From: Ruminococcus sp.
Lineage (GTDB): Bacteria > Bacillota > Clostridia > Oscillospirales > Ruminococcaceae
Assembly (NCBI RefSeq): GCF_024692365.1
Contig: NZ_JAILMR010000120.1
Span: 1-36,030 of the forward strand
DNA: 36,030 nucleotides
Reading direction: 5' to 3'
Shown one piece after another: positions 8,042 through 16,126 of the stretch. The notes beneath the pieces were generated by a model that worked only from the letters and a program-made list of their open reading frames with translations, ran no database searches and had not been told where the DNA came from. Position 1 is the stretch's first letter, and every line of letters begins with the position of its first letter. Position numbers and translations under genes: made by a program.

Positions 8042-9097
8042 TCAGTTATCCGCCATCGCCTTGATAAGCCCGCAGGCACGGTAGTGTTTCAGCGGGTACT
8101 CCACAAGCTCACAGCCCTTTTCCTCGGCGAGCTGATACAGATGACCCAGATGCTCGGTATCGTTAAGGCTGTGTACCAGCATTTTCCAGGGCATTCTGCG
8201 CAGCAGAACTCTTGTGGCTTCGCCGATGCTGGGCTTGACCAGATTTATATCGGAGATACCGAAATCGCGGCAGATGCTTTTTACCTCCTCCATGGTATTT
8301 TCAGCTGTGTCGGCAGCATTGTCTGTGAGGTCATAGTCCTCAAAGCTGAAATGCTCCTCCACAGTATCGATGAATTTATAGGTGAGATCCTTGTGGGCGA
8401 GTTCTTTGTAGAAGACTGCTCCGTGAAAGTCCTTGTTGCCTATGATATCACTGCGCAGGAACGTCCTGCTGAGAAGCCCCGAAACTGTGGAATTAAGACA
8501 GCTGCTGGCGATAAGAAAATCATCGTGAGTACCGCATTTTTCCGAGATAAAAGCTGGGTCGGAAAGTACACCCAGCCCGGGACTAACTTCGGGGTAATCC
8601 TTCATGGCTTCTTCAAGCTGACGAGTAATAGCGCCCTTGCCTGTCCAGCCATCGATGAACTGGATATCCTGCGGTCTGTGTTTTGAGAGGATATAGTCCA
8701 TGGCGTTTTTATCGATACCTCTGCCACGGATTATGGAGATGGTATAGTGTGCGGTATTGATGCCGTACTTTTTATCCATATAATGTTTCAGCATTACGCC
8801 GATGGAAGTGCCAGCCCTCGCGAGGGACACAAGCACCGCATTTTCGCCCTTATCTTTGTATATCAGCTGACCGAGCCTGCCTACTGCTTCGGCGGTGATA
8901 CCACTGTACATATCAAGTGCGGTATAGAAAGACTTCATGTACTGCTCCGAAGGTTCATACTCGATAGGAAGCATTTCGCAGTAATGTCTTCCGCCCTGAA
9001 TGAGCTTTTCTCGCTCCTCGGTGCTCTGGGGCTTTACCTGACCCGTGATATCTTTCAAAAGTATAGTTACATCTTCATTTTTATAGGAACCGAACAT
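8042..9097 (-). CDS. StiP-family protein (predicted cysteine protease / PRTase-like fold)
   Basis: The 351-residue product matches the family annotated as 'cysteine protease StiP', also described as a phosphoribosyltransferase-like family. Characteristic stretches are 'GGRHYCEMLPIEYEP' near residue 40, 'SLARAGTSIGVML' near 140 and 'SIIRGRGID...FIDGWTGKGAI'. The last is close to a PRPP-binding loop, so a transferase role is as plausible as a protease one. It starts three bases after the stop of the PRTase gene and ends one base before the HAD gene, so the three are very probably co-translated. The family is regularly encoded with TerD proteins. It has not, to my knowledge, been assigned a reaction. 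Confidence 0.83.
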   Translation of the reverse strand: MFGSYKNEDVTILLKDITGQVKPQSTEEREKLIQGGRHYCEMLPIEYEPSEQYMKSFYTALDMYSGITAEAVGRLGQLIYKDKGENAVLVSLARAGTSIGVMLKHYMDKKYGINTAHYTISIIRGRGIDKNAMDYILSKHRPQDIQFIDGWTGKGAITRQLEEAMKDYPEVSPGLGVLSDPAFISEKCGTHDDFLIASSCLNSTVSGLLSRTFLRSDIIGNKDFHGAVFYKELAHKDLTYKFIDTVEEHFSFEDYDLTDNAADTAENTMEEVKSICRDFGISDINLVKPSIGEATRVLLRRMPWKMLVHSLNDTEHLGHLYQLAEEKGCELVEYPLKHYRACGLIKAMADN

Positions 9098-9100
9098 CAG

Positions 9101-10336
9101 CTATATCCTTTCTACGATTATCTCTTTGCAGCCGTAATGCCTGAACAGCGATGCGAGTTCATTTACAGCTTCCATATTCTGGGGTGCGGAATCCGTCACG
9201 ATAAGGACAGAATCATACTTTGCAAGGTCGTAGAGGAACGTCTGTCTTCCCTTTTCGTAAAAACTTTGCAGCTTGTAACCGTTGAATATTGGGTAGCCCT
9301 CAGCTTCGCAGATGCCTATGGGGCTGCGGGTGGTGGCATGGAACTTCACGCTGTTGTATGCGCCGCTGTTTTCAAGTTTTTCAGCTATTATAAGACCTGC
9401 ATACATACATTCCTCGGTGCCGATAACGGCAATATCCCTGCCTGAGGGTATCATTGTGCTGTCTGCTGAATTTATCATTTCGTGGCGTGCGAGGATGTTA
9501 TCGATGTACTCCCCTATCACGATGCCTGTTCTTGGTGAAGTGTCGCCATCTTCTTTCAGCAGATAGGCTGCCTTTATCATGTCATCGGTGTTATCGACAG
9601 CAGGCAGGTCAGAAGCTCCGCGAATCTCGAACTTGTTGACTGTTTCGGTGTAATCGACGTTTTCTATTTTCAGAAGCTGACGGCATATCATACCATGCAT
9701 TTCAAGTCTGCGGACGTTTTCCTCGCTCATGCGGTCGATGATGGAAGCCGCTACTATCTGCTTATCGCATAACTGTGGGAATTCATCTCTCAGCTGTTCT
9801 ATCATGTTCACAAGGGTCTTGCCTGTGGAAAATTCATCGTCAACGAAAATAACGGTATCCGTGTTATCGAGGGCGGAAGCAAAACCGTCAGCGGAAAGTT
9901 TCTGCTCGGTGGCGTGGCTGTGTTCTTCCTGAAATTCTATCCATTTGCTGACCTCGGGAACTTCCTCGCGGGTGGTCTGAATATAGACACAATCACTGCC
10001 CATATACTCCGCAACTGCTGCGCCGATTGCAGTTGCAGTTTCAGCAAAGCCAACTACCAGCTTTGTTCGTGGGAATTCCCTTTTCAGCTTTGCACCGAGA
10101 GTGCGCAGCATGGTCAGGCAGTCATTAGGGCTTACGGGGATATGCTTGCCTTGCAGGGGGTCAACCAGAAGATAGGTGCGCTTGGTATTGTGAAAGCGCT
10201 TTGCGAGGCGCATAAGCTGAGGCAGTGTGTATTCTTCCTCGGCAGCTGATACGTTCATTACCGAGCTGCCTTTGATGACACAGGTCAGTTCACTTTCAAA
10301 GCTGTTTCTGTTCTCTGATGTGAGCTTGTTTTTCAT
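9101..10336 (-). CDS. Phosphoribosyltransferase with C-terminal TRSP domain
   Basis: The 411-residue product has an N-terminal PRTase domain (about 35-225) with a clear PRPP-binding signature, 'VIFVDDEFSTGKT' at 162-174. A second domain (about 295-411) contains the diagnostic 'TTRSP' at 335-339. This PRTase-TRSP fusion is known from Ter-associated operons and is expected to transfer a ribose-5-phosphate group to an unknown base or small molecule. The ATG at 10336 follows AAAGGAGAAAG. It is first in a tight three-gene unit with StiP and HAD. The ATP-grasp and aldolase genes often found in such modules are absent here. The upstream region carries a striking palindrome and repeated GGTAT/CGTAT motifs. 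Confidence 0.85.
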   Translation of the reverse strand: MKNKLTSENRNSFESELTCVIKGSSVMNVSAAEEEYTLPQLMRLAKRFHNTKRTYLLVDPLQGKHIPVSPNDCLTMLRTLGAKLKREFPRTKLVVGFAETATAIGAAVAEYMGSDCVYIQTTREEVPEVSKWIEFQEEHSHATEQKLSADGFASALDNTDTVIFVDDEFSTGKTLVNMIEQLRDEFPQLCDKQIVAASIIDRMSEENVRRLEMHGMICRQLLKIENVDYTETVNKFEIRGASDLPAVDNTDDMIKAAYLLKEDGDTSPRTGIVIGEYIDNILARHEMINSADSTMIPSGRDIAVIGTEECMYAGLIIAEKLENSGAYNSVKFHATTRSPIGICEAEGYPIFNGYKLQSFYEKGRQTFLYDLAKYDSVLIVTDSAPQNMEAVNELASLFRHYGCKEIIVERI

Positions 10337-10381
10337 ATTGCTTTCTCCTTTATCGTATATTCTTTTATATGTTTATCCCGT

Positions 10382-10530
10382 CCTGATACCAGAGGATACC
10401 AAATCATACGGTCGTATAATTTGGTATCCGTTGGTATCAAGTCGTATACAGTGGTATAAAAAACAGTAAGCAGGATATCTTTCGTATATCGTCATTATCA
10501 GTGGTATGTATTGGAATAATCATTTTCGTA
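10382..10530 (-). promoter_or_regulatory. Palindromic operator-like cluster at the PRTase-StiP-HAD promoter
   Basis: GGATACCAAATCATACG (10394-10410) and CGTATAATTTGGTATCC (10413-10429) form a 17-bp inverted repeat with one mismatch and a 2-bp centre. Further CGTAT or GGTAT words lie nearby at 10433-10437, 10443-10448, 10453-10457, about 10483 and about 10511. On the minus strand TTGATA (10435-10440) lies about 16-17 bp before an AT-rich ATTATAC, a possible -35/-10 pair that would put the palindrome over the promoter. The repeats are seen; repressor binding is inferred. Confidence 0.6.
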
Positions 10531-10595
10531 TGCCTTTTAAAATGCCCGCGGAAAACCGTGAGCATTGTAAAAAGCACCCGATACCATTACCGTAA

Positions 10596-10627
10596 ACACG
10601 GCTCGCACAAAAGCGTGTGAGCCGTGT
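10596..10627 (-). terminator. Hairpin terminator after the Ca2+ ATPase gene
   Basis: ACACGGCTCGCAC (10596-10608) pairs with GTGTGAGCCGTGT (10615-10627) with one mismatch, about 20 bases after the ATPase stop. The U-tract is short. A second hairpin near 10540-10565 may back it up. Confidence 0.62.
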
Positions 10628-10647
10628 ACAGTTGATATGGTTATTGC

Positions 10648-13380
10648 TTATTCAGCCTTGCCTGAACCTGAAAGTGACTTTCTGATAAGGTCAACGGGGA
10701 TCATAGTGAGTGCCATAAGCACTACAACTACCCAGCCTTTGATACCAAAAGGAACACAGCTGAACATATTACCTATCCACTGGAAAGGTGCTAAAGGTAT
10801 CAGACCACAGTTAACAATAAGACACTGAACGCCCATGATAGCGAGCATGGTCTTTATGAAACCAGGGTTGAGCTTCAGATTCTTGAATATTCCAAATCCG
10901 TTATCTCTAACATTGAAACCATTGAAGAGTGCTGCAAGTATAAACAGTACAAAATATGCTGTCTTGTGCATAGCCTCTTCGATAGGAAGATCCTTAAAAG
11001 TATTGGAATAGCTATCAAGATACTTCTGAGAAAGATGACCTGTGCCTTCAAACAGTGATGCAAAAAACGGTACTTTGAAAAATACGAAGCTGAGTACTGT
11101 TAACCATGCACCCATAATTCCGATCTGGGTTGCCATAGGCTTGCTGATAATGCTCTCGTCTCTTCTTCTGGGCTTCTCGTGCATATACTTTTCAAGTGCA
11201 GGCTCATTACCCAGCATGATAGCACCCAGACCATCCATAACGAGGTTAACGAACAGCAGGTGTGTAACTTTCAGAGGTTCTTCAATACCGCAGAACGGTC
11301 CAATTGCGGATACAATAACAGCTGCAACGTTAATTACCAGCTGGAACTTACAGAACTTCAGAATGTTGTTGTAGATAGTTCTGCCGTAAAGGATAGCGTC
11401 CTTGATGGACTTGAAGTTATCATCGAGTATAACGATCTCGCCTGCTTCCTTGGCTGCTTCGGTACCGCTGCCCATTGCAAAGCCAACATCAGCCTTTTTA
11501 AGTGCGGGGCTGTCGTTTACGCCGTCACCTGTCATACCTACAACGAGGTTCATTTCCTGGCATATCCTTACCATTCTTGACTTATCGGTAGGCAGTGCTC
11601 TTGCGATAACGCGAATATCTCTTACGATCTTCTTAACCTCATCATCACTCATCTTATTGAGTTCAGCAGAGGACAGTGCAATGTCATTATCACTCTTGAT
11701 AAGACCTGCATCCTTAGCGATAGCCTTAGCAGTTTCAAGACGGTCACCTGTTATCATAACGACCTGGATACCTGCGTCCTGAACTTCCTTGATAGCTTCC
11801 TTAGCCTCGGGACGAACATCATCACGGATACCAACGAGACCAATGATAACAACATCATCGTTGATCTCGTTCTCAACCATGGGCTTCTCGGAGTAACCGA
11901 AGCTGAGTACACGCATTGCCTTGTTTGCAAGTGCATCGATCTTAGCGTTCAGCTTGTCCATGTCGATATCCTTGATATTGCCGTCAGCATCAAGATACTT
12001 TGTAGCCTTTGCGAGAAGTCTTTCAGGAGCACCCTTGTAGAAGGTCTTACCCAGATTGTCGATCCTCGACTGGCTGAACTTGTTAGCGGAGTTGAAGCCC
12101 TGATATGTGGTCACTTCATATTCCTTATTGTCTTTCAGTGCGTTGAAATCAGCCTCACCGATGAAGTGCATCAGAGCCTGATCTGTAAAGTTACCACCGA
12201 TGACATTATGATTGCCGTCGAACAGTGACTGTGTGTTCTTACCGATGGAGATATCCAGCAGTTCCTTAACTTTCTTGCAGCCTGCAAGCTTGTCGTTAGG
12301 GATAACTTCGCCGTCAGCTGTGAAGAACTCAACAACTTCAAGCTTACCCTTGGTTATGGTACCTGTCTTATCTGAGAACAGAACGTTCAGAGAACCTGCT
12401 GTCTCGATACCAACTGCCTTACGCACAAGTACGTTGTGGTCAAGCATTTTGCTGGTGTTCTGCATGAGTACCAGGGATATCATCAGCGGCAGACCTTCGG
12501 GGACTGCACAAACAACGATCAGTATAGCGATAGATACACCATCAACTATCTTCTTGATAACAGCGGGAGCTCCCATTGCGAAGAACTCGGAAGGACCTCC
12601 TGCCTTTATTATGAAATATATGAAATATACTATTGCAATGATAATTGCGGAAACATATCCGAAAACGGATATCTGGTTTGCCAGCTTAGCCAGCTTGACT
12701 TTCAGAGGTGAATCGGGTTCTTCCTCATTCATTTCCTCTGCCATCTTACCCATCATGGTCTTCAGACCTACCTGTCTTACATCGAGGTAACCTTCACCAT
12801 CGATACATACAGCACCTCTGAACAGTGAGTGATCATCAACGAAAGTATCGCCTGTGATATCGGTAGGCATTTCAAAACCGGGCTCAGCTGCGGTCTTCTT
12901 ACATTCCTCAGCCTCACCGTTAAGAGCGGAGTTATCTACCTTGATGTTACCATGTACAAGAACACCGTCCGCGGGTATCTTATCTCCCGACTGGAGCAGT
13001 ATCAGGTCACCGGTAACAACGTCATCGACCTCGATAACGTTTGTAGCGCCATCACGGATAGCCTTGCACTTATCCTTCTCAGCACTTTCTTTCAGTTCGA
13101 TATACTTCTGGTCGCTTGCTACGTTTGTCTTTGCCGAAACGAATGCAACTATCAATACGGCAACTATCGTACCGATAGGCTCATAAGGTTCAGCAAGACC
13201 GGCGATCGCCATTACTATCATCAGTGCTGCGATAGCAAGAAGTATCTTGATCATCGGGTCTCCGAAGGTTTCAAGGAACTCTTTCAGAAACGTCGTGGGC
13301 TCTGCCTCGGGAATTGCGTTCGAGCCATTTTTCGCGCGAGATTCTTCGACCTGTTGTGAGGTCAAACCTTTTAAATCCAT
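10648..13380 (-). CDS. P-type Ca2+ ATPase, PMCA-like (P2B)
   Basis: The 910-residue product has a cation-ATPase N-terminal domain, an actuator domain, the M4 motif 'PEGLP' (294-298), phosphorylation loop 'DKTGT' (Asp337), nucleotide-binding 'KGAPE' (450-454), 'MITGDR' (542-547) and hinge 'MTGDGVND' (616-623). 'VNLVMDGLGA' in M6 fits P2B Ca2+ pumps. It should export Ca2+ from the cytosol using ATP. The actuator loop reads 'NGEA' (154-157) where most pumps have TGES; the catalytic Glu is kept. Ca2+ pumps are known neighbours of TerD genes, whose products bind Ca2+. It is separated from the upstream TerD gene by a terminator-like hairpin, so it may have its own promoter or depend on read-through. 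Confidence 0.95.
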   Translation of the reverse strand: MDLKGLTSQQVEESRAKNGSNAIPEAEPTTFLKEFLETFGDPMIKILLAIAALMIVMAIAGLAEPYEPIGTIVAVLIVAFVSAKTNVASDQKYIELKESAEKDKCKAIRDGATNVIEVDDVVTGDLILLQSGDKIPADGVLVHGNIKVDNSALNGEAEECKKTAAEPGFEMPTDITGDTFVDDHSLFRGAVCIDGEGYLDVRQVGLKTMMGKMAEEMNEEEPDSPLKVKLAKLANQISVFGYVSAIIIAIVYFIYFIIKAGGPSEFFAMGAPAVIKKIVDGVSIAILIVVCAVPEGLPLMISLVLMQNTSKMLDHNVLVRKAVGIETAGSLNVLFSDKTGTITKGKLEVVEFFTADGEVIPNDKLAGCKKVKELLDISIGKNTQSLFDGNHNVIGGNFTDQALMHFIGEADFNALKDNKEYEVTTYQGFNSANKFSQSRIDNLGKTFYKGAPERLLAKATKYLDADGNIKDIDMDKLNAKIDALANKAMRVLSFGYSEKPMVENEINDDVVIIGLVGIRDDVRPEAKEAIKEVQDAGIQVVMITGDRLETAKAIAKDAGLIKSDNDIALSSAELNKMSDDEVKKIVRDIRVIARALPTDKSRMVRICQEMNLVVGMTGDGVNDSPALKKADVGFAMGSGTEAAKEAGEIVILDDNFKSIKDAILYGRTIYNNILKFCKFQLVINVAAVIVSAIGPFCGIEEPLKVTHLLFVNLVMDGLGAIMLGNEPALEKYMHEKPRRRDESIISKPMATQIGIMGAWLTVLSFVFFKVPFFASLFEGTGHLSQKYLDSYSNTFKDLPIEEAMHKTAYFVLFILAALFNGFNVRDNGFGIFKNLKLNPGFIKTMLAIMGVQCLIVNCGLIPLAPFQWIGNMFSCVPFGIKGWVVVVLMALTMIPVDLIRKSLSGSGKAE

Positions 13381-13407
13381 AGTTCAATAAACTCCCTTAC
13401 AAATTGC

Positions 13408-13475
13408 TCCAACGAAAACGTTGGAAATTATTATCAGAAAATAAGGAGAAACCGCGGCATCGCCGCAGTTCTCCT
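13408..13475 (-). terminator. Terminator-like hairpin after TerD2, with a second hairpin before the ATPase gene
   Basis: At 13444-13475 a stem (AGGAGAA and GCGGC segments around a small internal loop) is followed on the minus strand by TATTTTC, fitting a terminator after TerD2. At 13408-13425 a perfect 7-bp stem-tetraloop (TCCAACG-AAAA-CGTTGGA) lies about 28 bp before the ATPase start. The second lacks a U-tract and may be a leader structure. Confidence 0.65.
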
Positions 13476-13498
13476 GTTTTCTCGATTTGAATGGGGTA

Positions 13499-14152
13499 TC
13501 ACATACCCGTGTATCTTCTGGCAAGATCAGCGATACTGCCGTCGTTGGTACCCTGACCGATAGCATTGAACTTCCATTCATTGCCGTGTCTGTATATCTC
13601 ACCGAATACCATAGCTGTTATGCCGGGGTAGCTCTCGGTAAGATTGTACCTGCATATCTCGTTGTTGTTCCTGCCGTCTACCAGTCTGATGAATGCATTT
13701 CTGATCATGCCGAAATGCTGGTTCTTCTGTATAGCGTGGTAGATATTTACGGCTAATACTATCCTGTCATACTGGGGAGGTACCTGAGAGAGATCAACAA
13801 CGATCTGCTCATCATCACCGTCGCCCGCACCTGTCAGGTTATCGCCCATGTGTACTATCGTACCGGTGCTGTGACGAAGATTGCCGTAATAAACGATATC
13901 GTTCTTGTTGACAAGCTTGCCGCCCTGGAGCACGAATGCCGATGCATCGCAGTCGATGGTATCGCCGCCTACGCTCTGCATACTGCCCGAGGTGTTGTTG
14001 CCGCCAAACAGGTTGGAGAAGAATCCGCCCTGCTTCTGGGGAGTGGGTGCAGGCGCAGCCTCATCCCAGCCCAGACCAACGATCACTTTTGAAAGTCCTG
14101 CACTTTCCTTGGAAAGGCTGACTTTTTGTCCTTTTTGAAGATTAATAGACAT
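13499..14152 (-). CDS. terD: TerD-family protein with Gly/Asn-rich insert
   Basis: The 217-residue product has the TerD opening 'INLQKGQKVSLSK', the Ca2+-binding signature 'DNLTGAGDGDDEQ', and the strands around '[19 protein letters not shown]'. After about residue 32 it carries an extra segment of about 30 residues (PTPQKQGGFFSNLFGGNN and on) that its neighbour lacks. The residues before the core read 'DTIDCDASAF' instead of 'DFDLDAACF'. TerD proteins are cytosolic Ca2+-binding beta-sandwich proteins linked to tellurite, phage and other stress responses. The start follows AAGGAGC, 14 bases after the stop of the first TerD gene. The family is certain; which TerA-F or YceC-E subtype it matches is not. 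Confidence 0.92.
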   Translation of the reverse strand: MSINLQKGQKVSLSKESAGLSKVIVGLGWDEAAPAPTPQKQGGFFSNLFGGNNTSGSMQSVGGDTIDCDASAFVLQGGKLVNKNDIVYYGNLRHSTGTIVHMGDNLTGAGDGDDEQIVVDLSQVPPQYDRIVLAVNIYHAIQKNQHFGMIRNAFIRLVDGRNNNEICRYNLTESYPGITAMVFGEIYRHGNEWKFNAIGQGTNDGSIADLARRYTGM

Positions 14153-14166
14153 TATAAGATCGCTCC

Positions 14167-14748
14167 TTATTCAGCGTCGATGCCATAGTGACCGCAGAGT
14201 GCAGCCAGACCGCCCTGGAAGCCGCTGCCGATAGCGTTGAACTTCCACTCGCCGTTATTTCTGTAAAGCTCGCCTACAACGATAGCTGTCTCGATGGAGA
14301 AGTCCTCGCCGAGGTCGTATCTAACGATCTCCTCGCCTGTTGCCTGATCAACAACACGAATGAAGGAGTTGGATACCTGACCGAAGTTCTGTCTTCTGTT
14401 GTCAGCATCGTAAATTGTAACTGTGAATGCTATCTTGGAGATATTCTCGGGCATCAGGCTCAGGTCGATCATGATCTGCTCATCATCGCCGTCTCCGCCG
14501 CCTGTCAGGTTATCACCCATATGTTTAACAGCGCCGCTTGAGTGCTCCAGGTTACCGTAGAAGATGAATTCCTTCTCGGAAGGGCATCTTCCGCCGTCAT
14601 CTGCCATGAAGCAGGCTGCATCCAGGTCAAAATCTGAACCTGAATCGAACGCATTAACGTCCCAGCCAAGACCGATCATGATATTTTTCAGTCCGGGATT
14701 TCCCTTTGTCAAGCTAACTTTCTGTCCTTTGCTAAGATTGATAGGCAT
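14167..14748 (-). CDS. terD: TerD-family Ca2+-binding stress protein
   Basis: The 193-residue product has standard TerD/TerE length and motifs: '[14 protein letters not shown]', 'GLGWDVN', '[11 protein letters not shown]', '[18 protein letters not shown]' and '[18 protein letters not shown]'. The acidic residues in the second and third motif groups form the family's Ca2+ sites. The ATG at 14748 follows GAGGAGGAC. It has a strong promoter of its own and is followed at 14 bases by a second TerD gene, like the yceC-yceD-yceE run of Bacillus subtilis. Confidence 0.95.
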   Translation of the reverse strand: MPINLSKGQKVSLTKGNPGLKNIMIGLGWDVNAFDSGSDFDLDAACFMADDGGRCPSEKEFIFYGNLEHSSGAVKHMGDNLTGGGDGDDEQIMIDLSLMPENISKIAFTVTIYDADNRRQNFGQVSNSFIRVVDQATGEEIVRYDLGEDFSIETAIVVGELYRNNGEWKFNAIGSGFQGGLAALCGHYGIDAE

Positions 14749-14798
14749 AATTTTGTCCTCCTCATAAATACATTTTGGCTTTGTGCCTTTCTTTTGGT

Positions 14799-14870
14799 GA
14801 CGGTCGTTTGCAACCGTCTTAATTATCTCTCTGTATTTGCAATTATAGCAGATTTTACCCTGCTTGTCCA
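14799..14870 (-). promoter_or_regulatory. Internal promoter for the TerD pair
   Basis: On the minus strand TGGACA (14865-14870) and TATAAT (14842-14847) are 17 bp apart, with a TGC extended -10. The leader, about 90 nt long, contains a GACGGT/ACCGTC hairpin at about 14799-14819. TerD genes can thus be expressed without the upstream telA gene. Confidence 0.82.
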
Positions 14871-14936
14871 GCTACGAAAGTTGGAACTTCCGCAACGGAC
14901 AGTTGCAAATTACAGATAGGGTACGTAATAAGTGAT

Positions 14937-16124
14937 TTACTTCCTCTTATCGGGAACGTCATAGTGTGACTTGAAGTCCTGCTTGATAGCTTCAAGTCTT
15001 ACCTTATCCTCCTGACGCTTCTTTCTTGCCTCAGCTTCGATGCCTCTGGTCTCTTCGATACCGTTCATGATGGTCTTCCATGTGGTCTCGAGAGTTTCGA
15101 TCTGTATCGAGCTGCCCGAAGCAAGTCTTGCGGTCATCTTGGACTGCTCAACTGTATTGTGAGCATTCTTTATCAGCATCTCATTGGTCTTCTGATCAAG
15201 TGCTGCCATAGATTCAGCCTGTATCTTCTGTCTCTTCAGCAGTATAGCCTGAGCCAGTGCCTGCTTGAATATAGGCAGAGTGATAATGAATGCGGAGTTG
15301 ATCTTTCTTACGAGATTGTAGTTGGAGAACTCCATGGTCTTCAGCATAGGAATAGACTGCATTGCAACGTTCTCGGCTGTTCTCAGATCCTGTACTCTCT
15401 GCTCAAGCATCATAAGTGCCTGATTGAGGGACTGGAGCTCGAACTGAATGGAGTTGTCGCCAGTCTTTTCAAGCTCATCCTGCTTCTGTGCTATGTAAGC
15501 TTCCAGCTCACGGCAGCCCTGCTCACCTGCGAGGATATACTTTACCAGATCGTGATAGAAGTTTACGTTAGCATCGAACATGGTGTTCAGCTTTCTGTTG
15601 GACTGCTTTATCTCGTCCTCGTATTTTCTCAGCTGAACGTAGATCTTATCTACCTCGTCACCCATGGTGTGGTACTTTGCGAGTATCTTATCCAGCTGCT
15701 TTCTTGCGTTGTTGAAGATCTTCTTGAAGAAAGAAGGATCATCTTTTATCTCGTCAACATCGAACTTTGACATGATGTTTGCCAGTACCTGCATCAGCTG
15801 GCTGGTCTCGTCTATCTGTGTCATATTCATGCTGTTGAGCACCTGGTCGGAAGCCTTTGCTATCTCATCGGCAGCCTCAGCGCCGAATGTTACGATAGAA
15901 TCAAGGTTATCCAGTTCGATAGTGCTTACCAGAGCGTCTACCTCGGGTGAGTTTACCAGTTCGGTAGTCATCTGTTCTCTATCCGCAACGATATCATACT
16001 TTTCTACTACTGAAAGTTCAGTCTCCTGCTGTACAGGAGCTGCTGCCATTGTAGGCATTGCGTCTGTTGTCGGTGCTGCTGCAGGTGCCGCCTGGGGAGC
16101 AGCCTTTGTGAAATCAAGTCCCAT
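14937..16124 (-). CDS. TelA/YceH-like toxic anion resistance protein
   Basis: The 395-residue product belongs to the TelA family. After a Pro/Ala-rich N-terminus (about 1-35) it is almost wholly helical and coiled-coil ('ELEAYIAQKQDELEKTG', 'QALMMLEQRVQDLRTAENVA', 'IFKQALAQAILLKRQ'), typical of the family. No enzyme motif is known. TelA proteins are linked to tellurite and cell-envelope stress resistance. The ATG at 16124 lies two bases after the YceG-like stop and uses AGAGAGG inside that gene, so the two are translationally coupled, as yceG-yceH are in Bacillus subtilis. Confidence 0.92.
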   Translation of the reverse strand: MGLDFTKAAPQAAPAAAPTTDAMPTMAAAPVQQETELSVVEKYDIVADREQMTTELVNSPEVDALVSTIELDNLDSIVTFGAEAADEIAKASDQVLNSMNMTQIDETSQLMQVLANIMSKFDVDEIKDDPSFFKKIFNNARKQLDKILAKYHTMGDEVDKIYVQLRKYEDEIKQSNRKLNTMFDANVNFYHDLVKYILAGEQGCRELEAYIAQKQDELEKTGDNSIQFELQSLNQALMMLEQRVQDLRTAENVAMQSIPMLKTMEFSNYNLVRKINSAFIITLPIFKQALAQAILLKRQKIQAESMAALDQKTNEMLIKNAHNTVEQSKMTARLASGSSIQIETLETTWKTIMNGIEETRGIEAEARKKRQEDKVRLEAIKQDFKSHYDVPDKRK

Positions 16125-16126
16125 AG

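Noticed and set aside
8003-8686. Plus-strand ORFs over the Ter enzyme genes (also 8747-9445)
   Set aside because: They lie opposite well-supported StiP, HAD and PRTase genes and have no ribosome site or domain.
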